Assembly (NCBI RefSeq): GCF_002210095.1
Contig: NZ_AQQR01000001.1
Coordinates: 620,001-684,000 of the forward strand
DNA length: 64,000 nucleotides
Reading direction: 5' to 3'
From: Marinibacterium profundimaris
GTDB lineage: Bacteria; Pseudomonadota; Alphaproteobacteria; Rhodobacterales; Rhodobacteraceae
Below are positions 54,096 through 63,753 of the stretch, one piece after another (within the stretch, counting starts at the first letter, position 1; each line of letters opens with the position of its first letter). Both the position numbers and the translations under genes were made by a program. Under the pieces are notes generated by a model. It did no database searches. It saw only the letters and a program-made list of their open reading frames with translations, and was not told the DNA's origin.

Positions 54096-55061
54096 TCACA
54101 GACGCGCGAGCACCTCGGTCAGGACACGGTCGACGGCGGTTGAAAACTGTCGGGCGCGGTTGCGAATGATAAAATACGGCGTCACCGCGATGGGCCGGTC
54201 GACGTCCAGCCGGCGCAGGCGCGCGCCGATGCCGGGGCGGGTCAGAAGGGCTGCGACCTCTTCGGCGACGGGGGCGATGACGGCGGAGTTTTCCAGCAGC
54301 GCCAGCATGACCAGCAGCGAGGAGGAATTGGTGATGCCCGAGGGCACCGGCACGGCGGCCTCGTGGAAGGCGGCCTCGACCGCCGCGCGGATCGGGGAGC
54401 CGCGTTCCTGGATGACCCAGTCGTGTTCGGCGAGCCGGTCGAGCGTCAGCCCGCGCTGCCCGGCGAGCGGATGGCTGTCGTGGACCAGAAGGGCCACCCG
54501 TTCGAACCGCGCCGGCTGGATGTCGAAGGCGCGCGGGTCGTAGTCCTGCGGCAGGCGGGCGAGGACGAATTCGAACCGCCCCTCTTCCAGGCCGCGGACA
54601 AGTTCGGTCGAGGGGCCGACCTCGATCGTGACCTCGACGCCCGGGGAGGCCGCGCGCACCGCCTGCACCGCCGGGACCAGGCATTGCACCGCCGGGCCGG
54701 TGACCGAGCCCACGCGCACCTCGCCGGACTGGCCCTCCTTCAGATCCTCGACCTCGGTCTCAAGGCTGTCGAGCGTGGCGAGGATGGCGCGGCCGTGTTG
54801 CAGGAAGGCCTGGCCGATGGCGGTCGGAACCATGCCCTTGGGGTGGCGATCGAAGAGCTTCGTGCCGAGGTCGGTTTCGAGTTCCGCGAGGATGCGCGAG
54901 GCGGCGGGCTGCGAGATCGCGAGCGCACCGGCGGCGATCTGGAGCTTGCCGCTTTCGGCGATCTTCACGATCAGGCGCAGGTGCTGGGGCTTGAGACGGC
55001 GGGCAAGGTCCAAGGGCGGCGTCCGGTTGCGGGATCTGGGCGGCGGTGCGCAGAGAGGCAC
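54096..55061 (-). CDS. LysR-family regulator (GbpR-like)
   Basis: LysR regulator of 321 aa with N-terminal HTH (LKPQHLRLIVKIAESGKLQIAAGALAISQPAASRILAELETDLGTKLFDRHPKGMVPT) and an effector domain from ~110. It is divergent from chvE; in Agrobacterium and Azospirillum the LysR protein GbpR controls chvE/sbpA in response to L-arabinose, D-galactose and D-fucose. The position and helix sequence (LARRLKPQHL) support GbpR. The first ~15 residues (MPLCAPPPRSRNRTP) are unusual, so a downstream non-ATG start is possible. Confidence 0.87.
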   Translation of the reverse strand: MPLCAPPPRSRNRTPPLDLARRLKPQHLRLIVKIAESGKLQIAAGALAISQPAASRILAELETDLGTKLFDRHPKGMVPTAIGQAFLQHGRAILATLDSLETEVEDLKEGQSGEVRVGSVTGPAVQCLVPAVQAVRAASPGVEVTIEVGPSTELVRGLEEGRFEFVLARLPQDYDPRAFDIQPARFERVALLVHDSHPLAGQRGLTLDRLAEHDWVIQERGSPIRAAVEAAFHEAAVPVPSGITNSSSLLVMLALLENSAVIAPVAEEVAALLTRPGIGARLRRLDVDRPIAVTPYFIIRNRARQFSTAVDRVLTEVLARL

Positions 55062-55081
55062 ATACCGATTGTGTTATGCGG

Positions 55082-55098
55082 ATTGCGGCTAATGCAAT
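55082..55098. promoter_or_regulatory. LysR-type operator candidate between gbpR-like gene and chvE
   Basis: ATTGC-GGCTAAT-GCAAT is a 5-7-5 inverted repeat containing T-N11-A, the LysR-family binding pattern. It lies 20 bp upstream of the regulator start and 113 bp upstream of chvE, the usual place for a LysR recognition site in a divergent promoter. Confidence 0.68.
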
Positions 55099-55211
55099 TT
55101 GAAGGACATGTAAAGCTAGGCTACCCCGACGGCGGGGTCGGAGGCCCCGTCACATTCGCAAGAACCGCGCGGCGGCCGGCATCATGAGCGGCGCGCGCAA
55201 GGGAGGCATTC

Positions 55212-56264
55212 ATGAAATTGAAAATGGTCCTGGCTTCGGCCACGGCAGTCTTTGCGCTTGCCACCGGCGTGCTGGCCGAAGGTACGGTGGGCATCGCCAT
55301 GCCGACGAAATCCTCGGCGCGCTGGATCTCGGACGGCAATTCGATGGTCAATCAGTTCCAGGAGGCCGGATACGACACGGACCTGCAATATGCAGAGGAC
55401 GACATTCCGAACCAGCTGGCGCAGATCGAGAACATGATCACCAAGGGCGTCGACGTGCTCGTGATCGCGGCGATCGACGGCACGACGCTGTCGAACGCGC
55501 TGGAGAACGCGCATTACGCCGGGATCAAGGTCATCGCCTATGACCGGCTGATCCGCGACAGCGAATACGTCGACTATTACGCGACCTTCGACAACTTTCA
55601 GGTGGGCGTGCAGCAGGCGACCTCGCTGGTGGAAGGCCTGGAAGAGCGGTTCGGCGAAGGCCCCTACAACGTCGAGCTCTTCGGCGGCAGCCCGGACGAC
55701 AACAACGCGTATTTCTTCTATGATGGCGCGATGTCGGTTCTGCAGCCGCTGATCGACGACGGCACGATCAACATCGTGTCGGGCCAGATGGGCATGGACA
55801 CCGTCGGCACGCTGCGCTGGGACGGATCGGTTGCTCAGGCGCGCATGGATAACCTGCTTTCGGCCCATTACACCGATGCCCAGGTGCATGGTGTGCTGTC
55901 GCCCTACGACGGGCTGTCGATCGGGATCCTGTCGTCGCTGAAGGGCGTGGGCTATGGCTCGGGCGATCTGCCGATGCCGATCGTGACCGGCCAGGACGCC
56001 GAGGTCCCCTCGGTCAAGTCGATCCTCGCGGGTGAGCAGTATTCGACCGTGTTCAAGGACACGCGCGAGCTGGCACGTGTCACCGTGGGCATGGTGGACG
56101 CCGTGCTGGAAGGCGGCGAGCCGGAGATCAACGACACCGAGACCTATGACAACGGCATGAAGATCGTGCCCTCCTACCTGCTGGAACCGGTGGCAGTGGA
56201 CGCGTCGAACTGGGAAGAGATCCTGATCGGCTCGGGCTACTACACCGAAGACCAGGTCAAGTGA
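55212..56264 (+). CDS. chvE: Multiple-monosaccharide ABC transporter binding protein ChvE
   Basis: Periplasmic sugar-binding protein of 350 aa with an N-terminal signal ([22 protein letters not shown]). The mature sequence follows ChvE closely: [135 protein letters not shown]-type. ChvE binds arabinose, galactose, glucose and xylose. GGGAGG precedes the ATG. A strong stem-loop lies between its stop and gguA. Confidence 0.95.
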   Translation: MKLKMVLASATAVFALATGVLAEGTVGIAMPTKSSARWISDGNSMVNQFQEAGYDTDLQYAEDDIPNQLAQIENMITKGVDVLVIAAIDGTTLSNALENAHYAGIKVIAYDRLIRDSEYVDYYATFDNFQVGVQQATSLVEGLEERFGEGPYNVELFGGSPDDNNAYFFYDGAMSVLQPLIDDGTINIVSGQMGMDTVGTLRWDGSVAQARMDNLLSAHYTDAQVHGVLSPYDGLSIGILSSLKGVGYGSGDLPMPIVTGQDAEVPSVKSILAGEQYSTVFKDTRELARVTVGMVDAVLEGGEPEINDTETYDNGMKIVPSYLLEPVAVDASNWEEILIGSGYYTEDQVK

Positions 56265-56282
56265 CCTCCTCCACTTGATCTC

Positions 56283-56328
56283 CCCCCTGCCCGCGCCAAC
56301 CATCGCGGCCGCGGCGGCGGGCAGGGGG
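56283..56328 (+). terminator. 12-bp GC stem-loop between chvE and gguA
   Basis: CCCCCTGCCCGC (56283-56294) pairs perfectly with GCGGGCAGGGGG (56317-56328) round a 22-nt loop. No T-run follows, so it is more likely a 3' stabiliser or partial terminator that keeps chvE message above the membrane components than a full stop. Confidence 0.58.
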
Positions 56329-56401
56329 ACCATTCCTGAAGAACAAGTCGCGAAAGATGTTCCCTGAAGATCTTTCCACCGCTTCCGGTCGAGGGGCACC
56401 G

Positions 56402-57934
56402 ATGCAGAATTCCACACAGCCATTGCTTGAAATGCGCGCGATCACCAAGACCTTTCCGGGGGTGAAGGCGCTGGACGAGGTCAACCTCTCGGTCCGCAAG
56501 GGCGAGATTCACGCTCTGGTCGGCGAGAACGGCGCCGGCAAATCCACCCTCATGAAGGTGCTGTCGGGCGTCTACCCGGCCGGAACCTACGAGGGCGAAA
56601 TCCATTACGATGGCGCACTGGCCGAATTCGCCTCGCTCAGCGACAGCGAGGACCGCGGCATCGTCATCATCCACCAGGAACTGGCGCTTGTGCCGCTGAT
56701 GTCGATTGCCGAGAACCTGTTTCTGGGCAACGAGATCGCCGAGGGCGGCGTGATCCAGTGGCAGGAAACCTTTCGCCGGACCGAAGAGCTGCTGGCCAAG
56801 GTCGGCCTCAGGGAGGCCCCCGGCACGCTGATCGACAAGCTGGGCGTGGGCAAGCAGCAGCTGGTCGAGATCGCCAAGGCGCTGTCCAAGGACGTGCGGC
56901 TGCTGATCCTGGACGAACCGACCGCGGCCCTGTCGGAAAGCGACAGCCAGGCCCTGCTGGACCTGATCCTGGAGCTGAAAGAGCGCGGCGTGACCTCGAT
57001 CATCATCAGCCACAAGCTGAACGAGGTGCGGCGCGTGGCCGACAGCGTGACGGTGATCCGAGACGGATCGACCGTGTCGACCATGGACGCCAAGACCGAC
57101 GAGATCACCGAGGACCGCATCGTGCGCGACATGGTCGGCCGGGACATGGCGCATCGCTATCCCGACCGCGAGCGCCGCGCAGGCCCCGTGCTGATGGAGG
57201 TCAAGGACTGGAACGTCTGGCACCCCGAACATGCCGACCGGCAGGTGATCCGCGACGCCAACATCACCGTGCGCGCCGGCGAGGTCGTGGGCATCGCAGG
57301 CCTGATGGGCGCGGGCCGGACCGAGCTGGCGATGTCGATCTTCGGCCGCTCCTACGGGCGCAACATCACCGGTACGGTCGAGATGAACGGCAGGACGGTC
57401 GATACCTCGACCGTGTCCAAGGCGATCGAGGCCGGGCTGGCCTATGTGACCGAGGACCGCAAGTCGCTGGGCCTGATCCTGGACGAGACGATCCAGCGCA
57501 ACATCACGCTGACCAACCTGCCCGCGGTGTCGACCAACGGCGTGATCGCCGAGAATGCCGAGACGCAGGTCTCCGAAAGCTATCGCAAGGCGATGAACAT
57601 CCGCACGCCCAGCGTCTTCCAGAAGGTCGTGAACCTGTCGGGCGGGAACCAGCAGAAGGTGGTCCTGTCGAAATGGCTCTTTGCCGAGCCCGAGGTGCTG
57701 ATCCTCGACGAGCCGACACGCGGCATCGACGTGGGTGCGAAATTTGAAATCTACGGCCTCATCAACCGGCTTTCCGCCGATGGGAAGGGGGTCGTCATGA
57801 TCTCGTCGGAGATGCCCGAACTGCTGGGCATGTGCGACCGGATCTATGTCATGGGCGAAGGCCATTTCGTCGGTGAACTTACCGCCGAAGAGGCAAGCCA
57901 GGAGCGCATCATGTCGCTCATCGTGAACGACTGA
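56402..57934 (+). CDS. gguA: Multiple-monosaccharide ABC transporter ATPase GguA/MmsA
   Basis: Tandem-ABC sugar ATPase of 510 aa. First Walker A is [17 protein letters not shown] (~40-56), first Walker [14 protein letters not shown]; the second half has [16 protein letters not shown] in the Walker A position, the usual substitution in this family, [15 protein letters not shown] and [19 protein letters not shown] 56402 after GAGGGG is chosen; ATG 56357 gives a 15-residue non-family extension. It lies 137 bp after chvE and 13 bp before gguB. Confidence 0.94.
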   Translation: MQNSTQPLLEMRAITKTFPGVKALDEVNLSVRKGEIHALVGENGAGKSTLMKVLSGVYPAGTYEGEIHYDGALAEFASLSDSEDRGIVIIHQELALVPLMSIAENLFLGNEIAEGGVIQWQETFRRTEELLAKVGLREAPGTLIDKLGVGKQQLVEIAKALSKDVRLLILDEPTAALSESDSQALLDLILELKERGVTSIIISHKLNEVRRVADSVTVIRDGSTVSTMDAKTDEITEDRIVRDMVGRDMAHRYPDRERRAGPVLMEVKDWNVWHPEHADRQVIRDANITVRAGEVVGIAGLMGAGRTELAMSIFGRSYGRNITGTVEMNGRTVDTSTVSKAIEAGLAYVTEDRKSLGLILDETIQRNITLTNLPAVSTNGVIAENAETQVSESYRKAMNIRTPSVFQKVVNLSGGNQQKVVLSKWLFAEPEVLILDEPTRGIDVGAKFEIYGLINRLSADGKGVVMISSEMPELLGMCDRIYVMGEGHFVGELTAEEASQERIMSLIVND

Positions 57935-57947
57935 GGAGAGACAAGCC

Positions 57948-59141
57948 ATGGACCTGGCGGATCAGACCAAGACATCCGGACAGCCGAGCATCGGCCATTA
58001 TCTTCTGGGACACCTGCGCGAATTCGGGCTGCTGTTTGCCCTGATCGCGATCATGATCTTCTTCCAGATCGTGACCGACGGCACGCTGCTGCGCGCGGTG
58101 AACCTGACCAACCTGTTCCTGCAGAACAGCTATATCATCATCATGGCGCTGGGGATGCTCATCGTCATCGTCGCCGGCCATATCGACCTGTCGGTCGGTT
58201 CTGTCATGGGCTTCATCGGCGCGCTGGCCGCGGTGATGATCGTGGAATGGGAGCTGGCGGTGCTGCCGGCGATCCTGCTGTGCCTGGTGGCCGGCGCCCT
58301 GATCGGCGCCTGGCAGGGGTACTGGGTCGCCTACTGGAAGATCCCGTCCTTCATCGTGACGCTGGCCGGCATGCTGGTGTTCCGGGGCATGTCTCTGTGG
58401 CTGCTCGAAGGGCAGTCGGTCGGGCCCTTCCCGAAATCCTTCCAGCTGCTGTCGACCGGGTTCATCCCCGACATCTTCGGCATCGACCGGCCCAACGGCA
58501 CGGCGCTCGCCGCCGGGGTGATCGCGGCGATGCTGATCATCTGGCTGGGCCTGCGCGCCCGCGCCCGCAACAAGCGCTACGGCATCGAGGGCGAACCCCT
58601 GCCCTTCTTCGTGGCGCGCACCGGCATCGTCGTCTGTGCCGTGCTCTTCATCTTCTACAAGCTGGCCGAATTCCGCGGCATGCCCAACGTGCTGATCACC
58701 ATGGCGGTGCTGACGGTGATCTATGCCTTCGTGACCGAGAACACGACGCTGGGCCGGAGGGTCTATGCCCTGGGCGGCAACGAGAAGGCGGCGAAGCTTT
58801 CGGGCATCAAGACCGAGCGGCTGACCTTCCTGGCCTTCGTGAACATGGGGCTGCTGGCCGCGCTGGCGGGGCTGATCTTTGCCGCGCGGCTGAACACGGC
58901 GACGCCCAAGGCCGGCTTCGGTTTCGAGCTCGACGTGATCGCGGCGGTCTTCATCGGCGGTGCGTCCATGTCCGGCGGGGTCGGCAAGATCGTCGGCGCC
59001 GTGGTGGGCGCCTTCATCATGGGCGTGCTGAACAACGGCATGTCGATCATGGGCATCGGCATCGACTACCAGCAGGTCATCAAGGGGCTCGTGCTGCTCG
59101 CCGCCGTGTTCTTCGACGTCTACAACAAGAGTAAGGGTTAA
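57948..59141 (+). CDS. gguB: Multiple-monosaccharide ABC transporter permease GguB/MmsB
   Basis: Membrane permease of 397 aa with about ten helices. It has NLTNLFLQNSYIIIMALGMLIVIVAGHIDLSVGSVMGFIGA and the C-terminal RLNTATPKAGFGFELDVIAAVFIGGASMSGGVGKIVGAVVGAFIMGVLNNGMSIMGIGIDYQQVIKGLVLLAAVFFDVYNK of the GguB/XylH family. It begins after GAGGAGAG and ends 3 nt before the dehydratase ATG, so uptake and catabolism share a transcript. Confidence 0.94.
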   Translation: MDLADQTKTSGQPSIGHYLLGHLREFGLLFALIAIMIFFQIVTDGTLLRAVNLTNLFLQNSYIIIMALGMLIVIVAGHIDLSVGSVMGFIGALAAVMIVEWELAVLPAILLCLVAGALIGAWQGYWVAYWKIPSFIVTLAGMLVFRGMSLWLLEGQSVGPFPKSFQLLSTGFIPDIFGIDRPNGTALAAGVIAAMLIIWLGLRARARNKRYGIEGEPLPFFVARTGIVVCAVLFIFYKLAEFRGMPNVLITMAVLTVIYAFVTENTTLGRRVYALGGNEKAAKLSGIKTERLTFLAFVNMGLLAALAGLIFAARLNTATPKAGFGFELDVIAAVFIGGASMSGGVGKIVGAVVGAFIMGVLNNGMSIMGIGIDYQQVIKGLVLLAAVFFDVYNKSKG

Positions 59142-59144
59142 TTC

Positions 59145-60887
59145 ATGTCCTTCACCCCCGCCCCGTGGCCCCGCAAGCTGCGTTCCCAGGAATGGTATGG
59201 AGGGACGACCAAGGATTCCATCTATCACCGGGGATGGCTGAAGAATCAGGGCTACCCGGATGACCTGTTCGACGGGCGCCCGATCATCGGGGTGCTGAAC
59301 ACCTGGTCGGATCTGACGCCCTGCAACGGCCACCTGCGCGAGCTGGCCGAGAAGGTGAAGGCCGGGATCTGGGAGGCCGGCGGCTTCCCGGTCGAGGTGC
59401 CGGTGTTCTCGGCCTCCGAGAACACGTTCCGGCCCACCGCGATGATGTTCCGCAACCTCGCCGCGCTGTCGATCGAAGAGCAGATGCGCGGGCAGCCCAT
59501 CGACGGCGCCGTGCTGCTGGTGGGCTGCGACAAGACCACGCCCTCGCTGCTGATGGCGGCCGCTTCGGTGGACATGCCGTCGATCGTGGTGACCGGCGGG
59601 CCCATGCTGAACGGCTGGTTCCACGGCGAGGCGGTGGGTGCGGGCACGCATCTGTGGCGGTTCTCCGAGGCGGTGAAGGCCGGCGAGATGACGCAGCAGG
59701 AATTCCTGGATGCCGAGAGCGCGGTGACGCGGTCGTCGGGGACCTGCAACACGATGGGCACGGCCTCGTCGATGGCGTCGATGGCCGAAGCGCTTGGCAT
59801 GGCCCTGTCGGGCAATGCGGCGATCCCGGCAGTGGACAGCCGGCGCCGGACCATGGCGCAGCTGACCGGCCGGCGCATCGTGCAGATGGTGAAGGACGAT
59901 CTGAAGCCCTCCGACATCCTGACCCGCGAAGCGTTCGAGAACGCGATCCGCGTGAACGGCGCGGTGGGCGGGTCGACCAACACGGTGGTGCACCTGCTGG
60001 CCATCGCGGGCCGCGTAGGCATCGATATCACGCTGGACGACTGGGACCGGCTGGGCCGCGACGTGTCGACCATCGTCGATCTGCAGCCCTCGGGGCGGTT
60101 CCTGATGGAGGAATTCTACTATGCCGGGGGTCTGCCTGTGGTGCTGAAGCGGCTGGGAGAGGCCGGGCAGCTGCACAGGGAGGCCCTGACGGTCTCCGGA
60201 AGCACGATCTGGGACGAGGTCAAGGGGGCGGTGAACTACAACGAAGAGGTCATCCGCCCCGCCGACAGGCCCCTGACCGACAAGGGCGGGATTGCCGTGC
60301 TGCGGGGCAATATCGCCCCCAACGGCGCGATCCTGAAGCCCTCGGCGGCCTCGCCCGCCCTGATGCAGCACCGGGGACGCGCGGTGGTCTTCGAGGATAT
60401 CGACGACTACAAGGCGAAGATCAACGACGACGCGCTCGACATCGACGAGACCTGCATCATGGTGCTGAAGAACTGCGGGCCGCGCGGCTATCCCGGCATG
60501 GCCGAGGTCGGCAACATGGGCCTGCCGCCGAAGGTCCTGAAGAAGGGCATCACCGACATGATCCGCATCTCGGATGCGCGCATGTCGGGCACGGCCTATG
60601 GCACAGTCATCCTGCACACCTCGCCCGAGGCCGCCGTGGGCGGGCCGCTGGCGGTGGTGCGCGACGGCGACATGATCGAGGTCGATGTCGCGGCACGGCG
60701 TCTGCACCTGGACATCAGCGAGGAGGACCTTGCCGCGCGCCTGGCCGGATGGGCGCCCAGCCACGAGCAGGCGACATCGGGCTACGAATGGCTGCACCAG
60801 ACCCATGTGGGCGGGGCGGACACGGGCGCGGACCTGGACTTCCTCAAGGGCTGCCGTGGCGCGGCGGTCGGAAAGGATTCACATTGA
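59145..60887 (+). CDS. L-arabonate dehydratase-type IlvD/Edd-family enzyme
   Basis: Sugar-acid dehydratase of 580 aa converting an aldonate to the 2-keto-3-deoxy acid. The iron-sulfur cysteines are Cys60 (TPCNGH), Cys128 (GCDKTTP) and Cys201 (SGTCNTMG), the three-Cys arrangement of [2Fe-2S] sugar-acid dehydratases. The N-terminus LRSQEWYGGTTKDSIYHRGWLKNQGYPDDLFDGRPIIGV is typical of the arabonate/xylonate/galactonate branch rather than IlvD. L-arabonate is preferred because of the genes that follow; xylonate or galactonate activity is possible. TGATG coupling with the next gene. Confidence 0.88.
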   Translation: MSFTPAPWPRKLRSQEWYGGTTKDSIYHRGWLKNQGYPDDLFDGRPIIGVLNTWSDLTPCNGHLRELAEKVKAGIWEAGGFPVEVPVFSASENTFRPTAMMFRNLAALSIEEQMRGQPIDGAVLLVGCDKTTPSLLMAAASVDMPSIVVTGGPMLNGWFHGEAVGAGTHLWRFSEAVKAGEMTQQEFLDAESAVTRSSGTCNTMGTASSMASMAEALGMALSGNAAIPAVDSRRRTMAQLTGRRIVQMVKDDLKPSDILTREAFENAIRVNGAVGGSTNTVVHLLAIAGRVGIDITLDDWDRLGRDVSTIVDLQPSGRFLMEEFYYAGGLPVVLKRLGEAGQLHREALTVSGSTIWDEVKGAVNYNEEVIRPADRPLTDKGGIAVLRGNIAPNGAILKPSAASPALMQHRGRAVVFEDIDDYKAKINDDALDIDETCIMVLKNCGPRGYPGMAEVGNMGLPPKVLKKGITDMIRISDARMSGTAYGTVILHTSPEAAVGGPLAVVRDGDMIEVDVAARRLHLDISEEDLAARLAGWAPSHEQATSGYEWLHQTHVGGADTGADLDFLKGCRGAAVGKDSH

Positions 60888-61813
60888 TGCAGATCGCGCT
60901 TGTGGGCATCGGCAAGATCGCCCTGGACCAGCATGTCCCCTCCATCGCCGCCTCCCCCGACTGGGAGCTGGCGGCCACCGTGTCGCGGCACGGGACGGTG
61001 GACGGGGTCGAGGCCTTTACCGATTTCGACGCAATGCTCGCCGCCCGTCCCGACATCCGGGTCGTTTCGCTCTGCATGCCGCCGGTTCCGCGCTATGATT
61101 ACGCGGCCAAGGCGATCCGGGCCGCGCGGCACGTGATGCTTGAAAAGCCCCCGGGCGCCACCCTGTCGGAATGCCATGCGCTGGCCGACATGGCGGCGGC
61201 GCAGCGGGTGTCGCTTTATGCCACGTGGCATTCGCGGTCGGCCGACAAGGTGCAGGCGGCGAAGGCCTGGCTGGCCGGCAAGACGCTGCGGAAGTTCACC
61301 GTCACCTGGAAGGAGGACGTGCGCCGCTGGCATCCCGGGCAGGAGTGGATCTGGGAGCCCGGCGGCATGGGGGTCTTCGATCCCGGGATCAACGCCCTGT
61401 CCATCGTGACCGAGATCCTGGCCGACCCGATCCACGTGACCTCGGCCCTGCTGGAGGTGCCGGAGAACCGGCAGGCACCGATTGCCGCGAAGATGGCCTT
61501 CCACCATCCCACCGCAGAGGTCGCGATGGAGTTCGACTGGCGCCAGGAGGGCGACCAGACCTGGTCGATCGAGGCGGAATGCGACGAAGGCACGCTTGCG
61601 CTGCACGACGGCGGCGCGCGGATGCTGGTCGACGGGGCCGAGACCGGCGACGAGACCAGCGCGGCGCTCTCGGGCGAATACCCGCGGCTTTATGCCCGGA
61701 TGTCCGAGCTGGTGCGCGCGGGCACCTCGGACGTCGACCTTGCGCCGATGCGCCATGTGGCCGATGCCTTCACCCTCGGACGGCGCGAGCTGGTCGCGCC
61801 CTTCACGGAGTAA
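60887..61813 (+). CDS. Gfo/Idh-family sugar 1-dehydrogenase (L-arabinose/D-galactose type)
   Basis: NAD(P)-dependent dehydrogenase of 308 aa. It begins MQIALVGIGKIALDQHVPSIAASPDWELAATVSR, close to the L-arabinose 1-dehydrogenase of Azospirillum and the galactose dehydrogenase of rhizobia. The family E-K-P motif is MLEKPPGATL and the catalytic region EPGGMGVFDPGINALS. It would oxidise the sugar taken up by ChvE-GguAB to its lactone, the first step of the non-phosphorylative route. Confidence 0.88.
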   Translation: MQIALVGIGKIALDQHVPSIAASPDWELAATVSRHGTVDGVEAFTDFDAMLAARPDIRVVSLCMPPVPRYDYAAKAIRAARHVMLEKPPGATLSECHALADMAAAQRVSLYATWHSRSADKVQAAKAWLAGKTLRKFTVTWKEDVRRWHPGQEWIWEPGGMGVFDPGINALSIVTEILADPIHVTSALLEVPENRQAPIAAKMAFHHPTAEVAMEFDWRQEGDQTWSIEAECDEGTLALHDGGARMLVDGAETGDETSAALSGEYPRLYARMSELVRAGTSDVDLAPMRHVADAFTLGRRELVAPFTE

Positions 61814-61816
61814 CCC

Positions 61817-62800
61817 ATGGCCGAGCATTTCGCAGACACGCCGGAGGGACTGCCGGTCGACGTGATCCGCCTGCAGGCGGGCGGCACGCGGGCGCAGATT
61901 CTGACCTGGGGCGCCACGCTGCAGGATCTGCGGCTTGATGGCGTGGACCATGGCCTGGTGCTGGGCGCGCCACAGCTGGCGCCCTACCTTGGACCGATGC
62001 GCTATTTCGGCGCCATCGTCGGGCCGGTGGCCAACCGCATCGCGGGCGGCACGGCCGAGCTGGACGGCACGCGCCACGATTTCGAGAAGAACGAGGCCGG
62101 GCGCACCACGCTGCATGGCGGGCACATCGGCACCGATGCGCGGCTCTGGCAGCTGGAGGAGGAGAGCGACAGCCATTGCCGCCTGTCCCTGCGGCTGGCC
62201 GATGGCGAGGGCGGGTTTCCGGGCAACCGGGTGCTGTCGGCCGAGTACCGGCTGGGCGATGACGGTGCGCTGACGCTGACGCTGACGGCTGTCAGCGATG
62301 CGCCGACTTGGATGAACCTGGCCAATCACGCCTACTGGAACCTGACGGGCCGGGACGGGCTGGAAGATCATGCGCTGAGCATCGCCGCCTCCAGCTACCT
62401 GGAGGTCGACGACCACCTGATCCCCACCGGCGCCCCGGTGCCGGTGGCGGGCACGCGCTTTGATTTCCGCGCCCCCCGCCCCGTGCGGCGCGAGGGCGAG
62501 GCGATGGTCGATCACAACTTCTGCCTCGATCCCGGCGCGCGGCCGTCGCTGGTGCTGACCGGCGGTGGGCTTCGGCTTGAGATCACCACCGATGCGCCCG
62601 GCGTGCAGATCTTCGACGCCACGGGCCTGACCCCCGGCCCCGGCCATGACGGGCGCCAACACGGCCCCCATGCCGGCCTCGCGATCGAGCCGCAGTTCTG
62701 GCCCGATACGCCCAACCATCCCGATTACCCTTCGATCCGGCTTGACCCCGGCGCGACCTGGTCCCAGGTCAGCCGGTACCACGCCACGGTCGAGAGCTGA
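61817..62800 (+). CDS. Aldose 1-epimerase (mutarotase)
   Basis: Galactose-mutarotase-like epimerase of 327 aa. It shows YFGAIVGPVANRIAGGTAELDGTRHDFEKNEAGRTTLHGG with the first catalytic His, LANHAYWNLTGRD with the second His, and PQFWPDTPNHPDYPSIRLDPGATW near the end. The catalytic Glu is most likely in AIEPQFWPD. It supplies the anomer needed by the sugar dehydrogenase upstream, from which it is 3 nt away. Confidence 0.92.
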   Translation: MAEHFADTPEGLPVDVIRLQAGGTRAQILTWGATLQDLRLDGVDHGLVLGAPQLAPYLGPMRYFGAIVGPVANRIAGGTAELDGTRHDFEKNEAGRTTLHGGHIGTDARLWQLEEESDSHCRLSLRLADGEGGFPGNRVLSAEYRLGDDGALTLTLTAVSDAPTWMNLANHAYWNLTGRDGLEDHALSIAASSYLEVDDHLIPTGAPVPVAGTRFDFRAPRPVRREGEAMVDHNFCLDPGARPSLVLTGGGLRLEITTDAPGVQIFDATGLTPGPGHDGRQHGPHAGLAIEPQFWPDTPNHPDYPSIRLDPGATWSQVSRYHATVES

Positions 62801-62822
62801 GCAGAGAAAAGGACGATTGCCC

Positions 62823-63740
62823 ATGAAATCCCCCCTGACAGGCATCCTGCCCGTGGCGCCCACACCGTTTCACGCCGATGGCCGCGTGGACGAAGAGGGC
62901 ATGCGCCGTGTGCTCGACTGCATGATCGACCAGGGCGTCGACGCGATCTGCATCCTGGCGAATTATTCAGAGCAGTTCCTGCTGTCCGATGCCGAACGCG
63001 ACCTGCTGATGAAGATCAGCCTTGAGCATGTCGCCGGCCGGGTGCCGGTGATTGCCACCATCAGCCATTTCGCGACCGAGGTGGTCACCGCCCGGGCGAA
63101 GGCGGCCGAGGCGATGGGCGCGGCCATGGTGATGATGATGCCGCCCTATCACGGTGTGGGCCTGGTCCCGGCCGAGGCGGGCATCTTCGAGCAGTTCGCC
63201 GCCGTCTCGGATGCGATCTCGATCCCGATCATGGTGCAGGACGCGCCGCTGTCGGGTGTCTCGCTGCCCGTCCCGCTGCTGGTGCGGATGGCGAAGGAGA
63301 TCGAGAACGTCTCTTACTTCAAGATCGAAACGCCCTTTGCCGCCGACAAGCTGGCCGCGCTGATCGAGATGGGTGGCGAGCATATCGTCGGCCCCTTCGA
63401 CGGCGAAGAGGCGGTGACGCTGCTGGCCGACCTGGACGCGGGCTGCACCGGTACCATGACCTCGGCCTTGCAGCCCGAGCTGATCCGGCCCATCGTCACC
63501 GAATTCCGCGCCGGCAACGAGGCCGCCGCGCTGGAGCGCTGGCAGATGTGCCTGCCGCTGATCAACCACGAAAACCGTCAGTGCGGCCTGCGCGCCGCCA
63601 AGACGGTGATGATGGAAGGCGGCGTGATCGGATCCGATCACGTGCGTCATCCGTTGAAACCCATGTCCGACCGCACCCGCGCCCGGCTGCTTCAGCTTTC
63701 CAAAGAGCTGGACGTGATCGCGCTGCGCTGGGGCAAATAG
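62823..63740 (+). CDS. L-2-keto-3-deoxyarabonate dehydratase-type DHDPS-family enzyme
   Basis: Class I aldolase-fold enzyme of 305 aa, DapA superfamily. The Schiff-base Lys167 is in VSYFKIETPFAADK. In place of the Tyr-containing YNVP motif of DapA this protein has MVQDAPLSGV (137-146), which argues against dihydrodipicolinate synthase and for the keto-deoxy sugar-acid dehydratase branch. The expected reaction is L-KDA to 2-oxoglutarate semialdehyde. It is followed, 13 nt later, by the aldehyde dehydrogenase that would take that product. Confidence 0.88.
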   Translation: MKSPLTGILPVAPTPFHADGRVDEEGMRRVLDCMIDQGVDAICILANYSEQFLLSDAERDLLMKISLEHVAGRVPVIATISHFATEVVTARAKAAEAMGAAMVMMMPPYHGVGLVPAEAGIFEQFAAVSDAISIPIMVQDAPLSGVSLPVPLLVRMAKEIENVSYFKIETPFAADKLAALIEMGGEHIVGPFDGEEAVTLLADLDAGCTGTMTSALQPELIRPIVTEFRAGNEAAALERWQMCLPLINHENRQCGLRAAKTVMMEGGVIGSDHVRHPLKPMSDRTRARLLQLSKELDVIALRWGK

Positions 63741-63753
63741 AAAGGATCGAACG

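Noticed and set aside
57918-60806. A 962-codon open frame on the minus strand, antisense to gguB and the dehydratase
   Set aside because: The translation is rich in His, Arg, Gly and Asp with no domain, and the plus-strand genes are unmistakable. Long antisense frames arise from the high GC at codon third positions.
60887-61813. A long in-frame extension of the Gfo/Idh gene upstream to ~59654
   Set aside because: That extension is a shifted reading of the dehydratase gene; the conserved MQIALVGIGK start at 60887 with TGATG coupling is decisive.
62823-63740. Dihydrodipicolinate synthase (dapA)
   Set aside because: The Schiff-base lysine is present but the DapA tyrosine motif is replaced by QDAPLSG, and the operon is sugar-acid catabolism.
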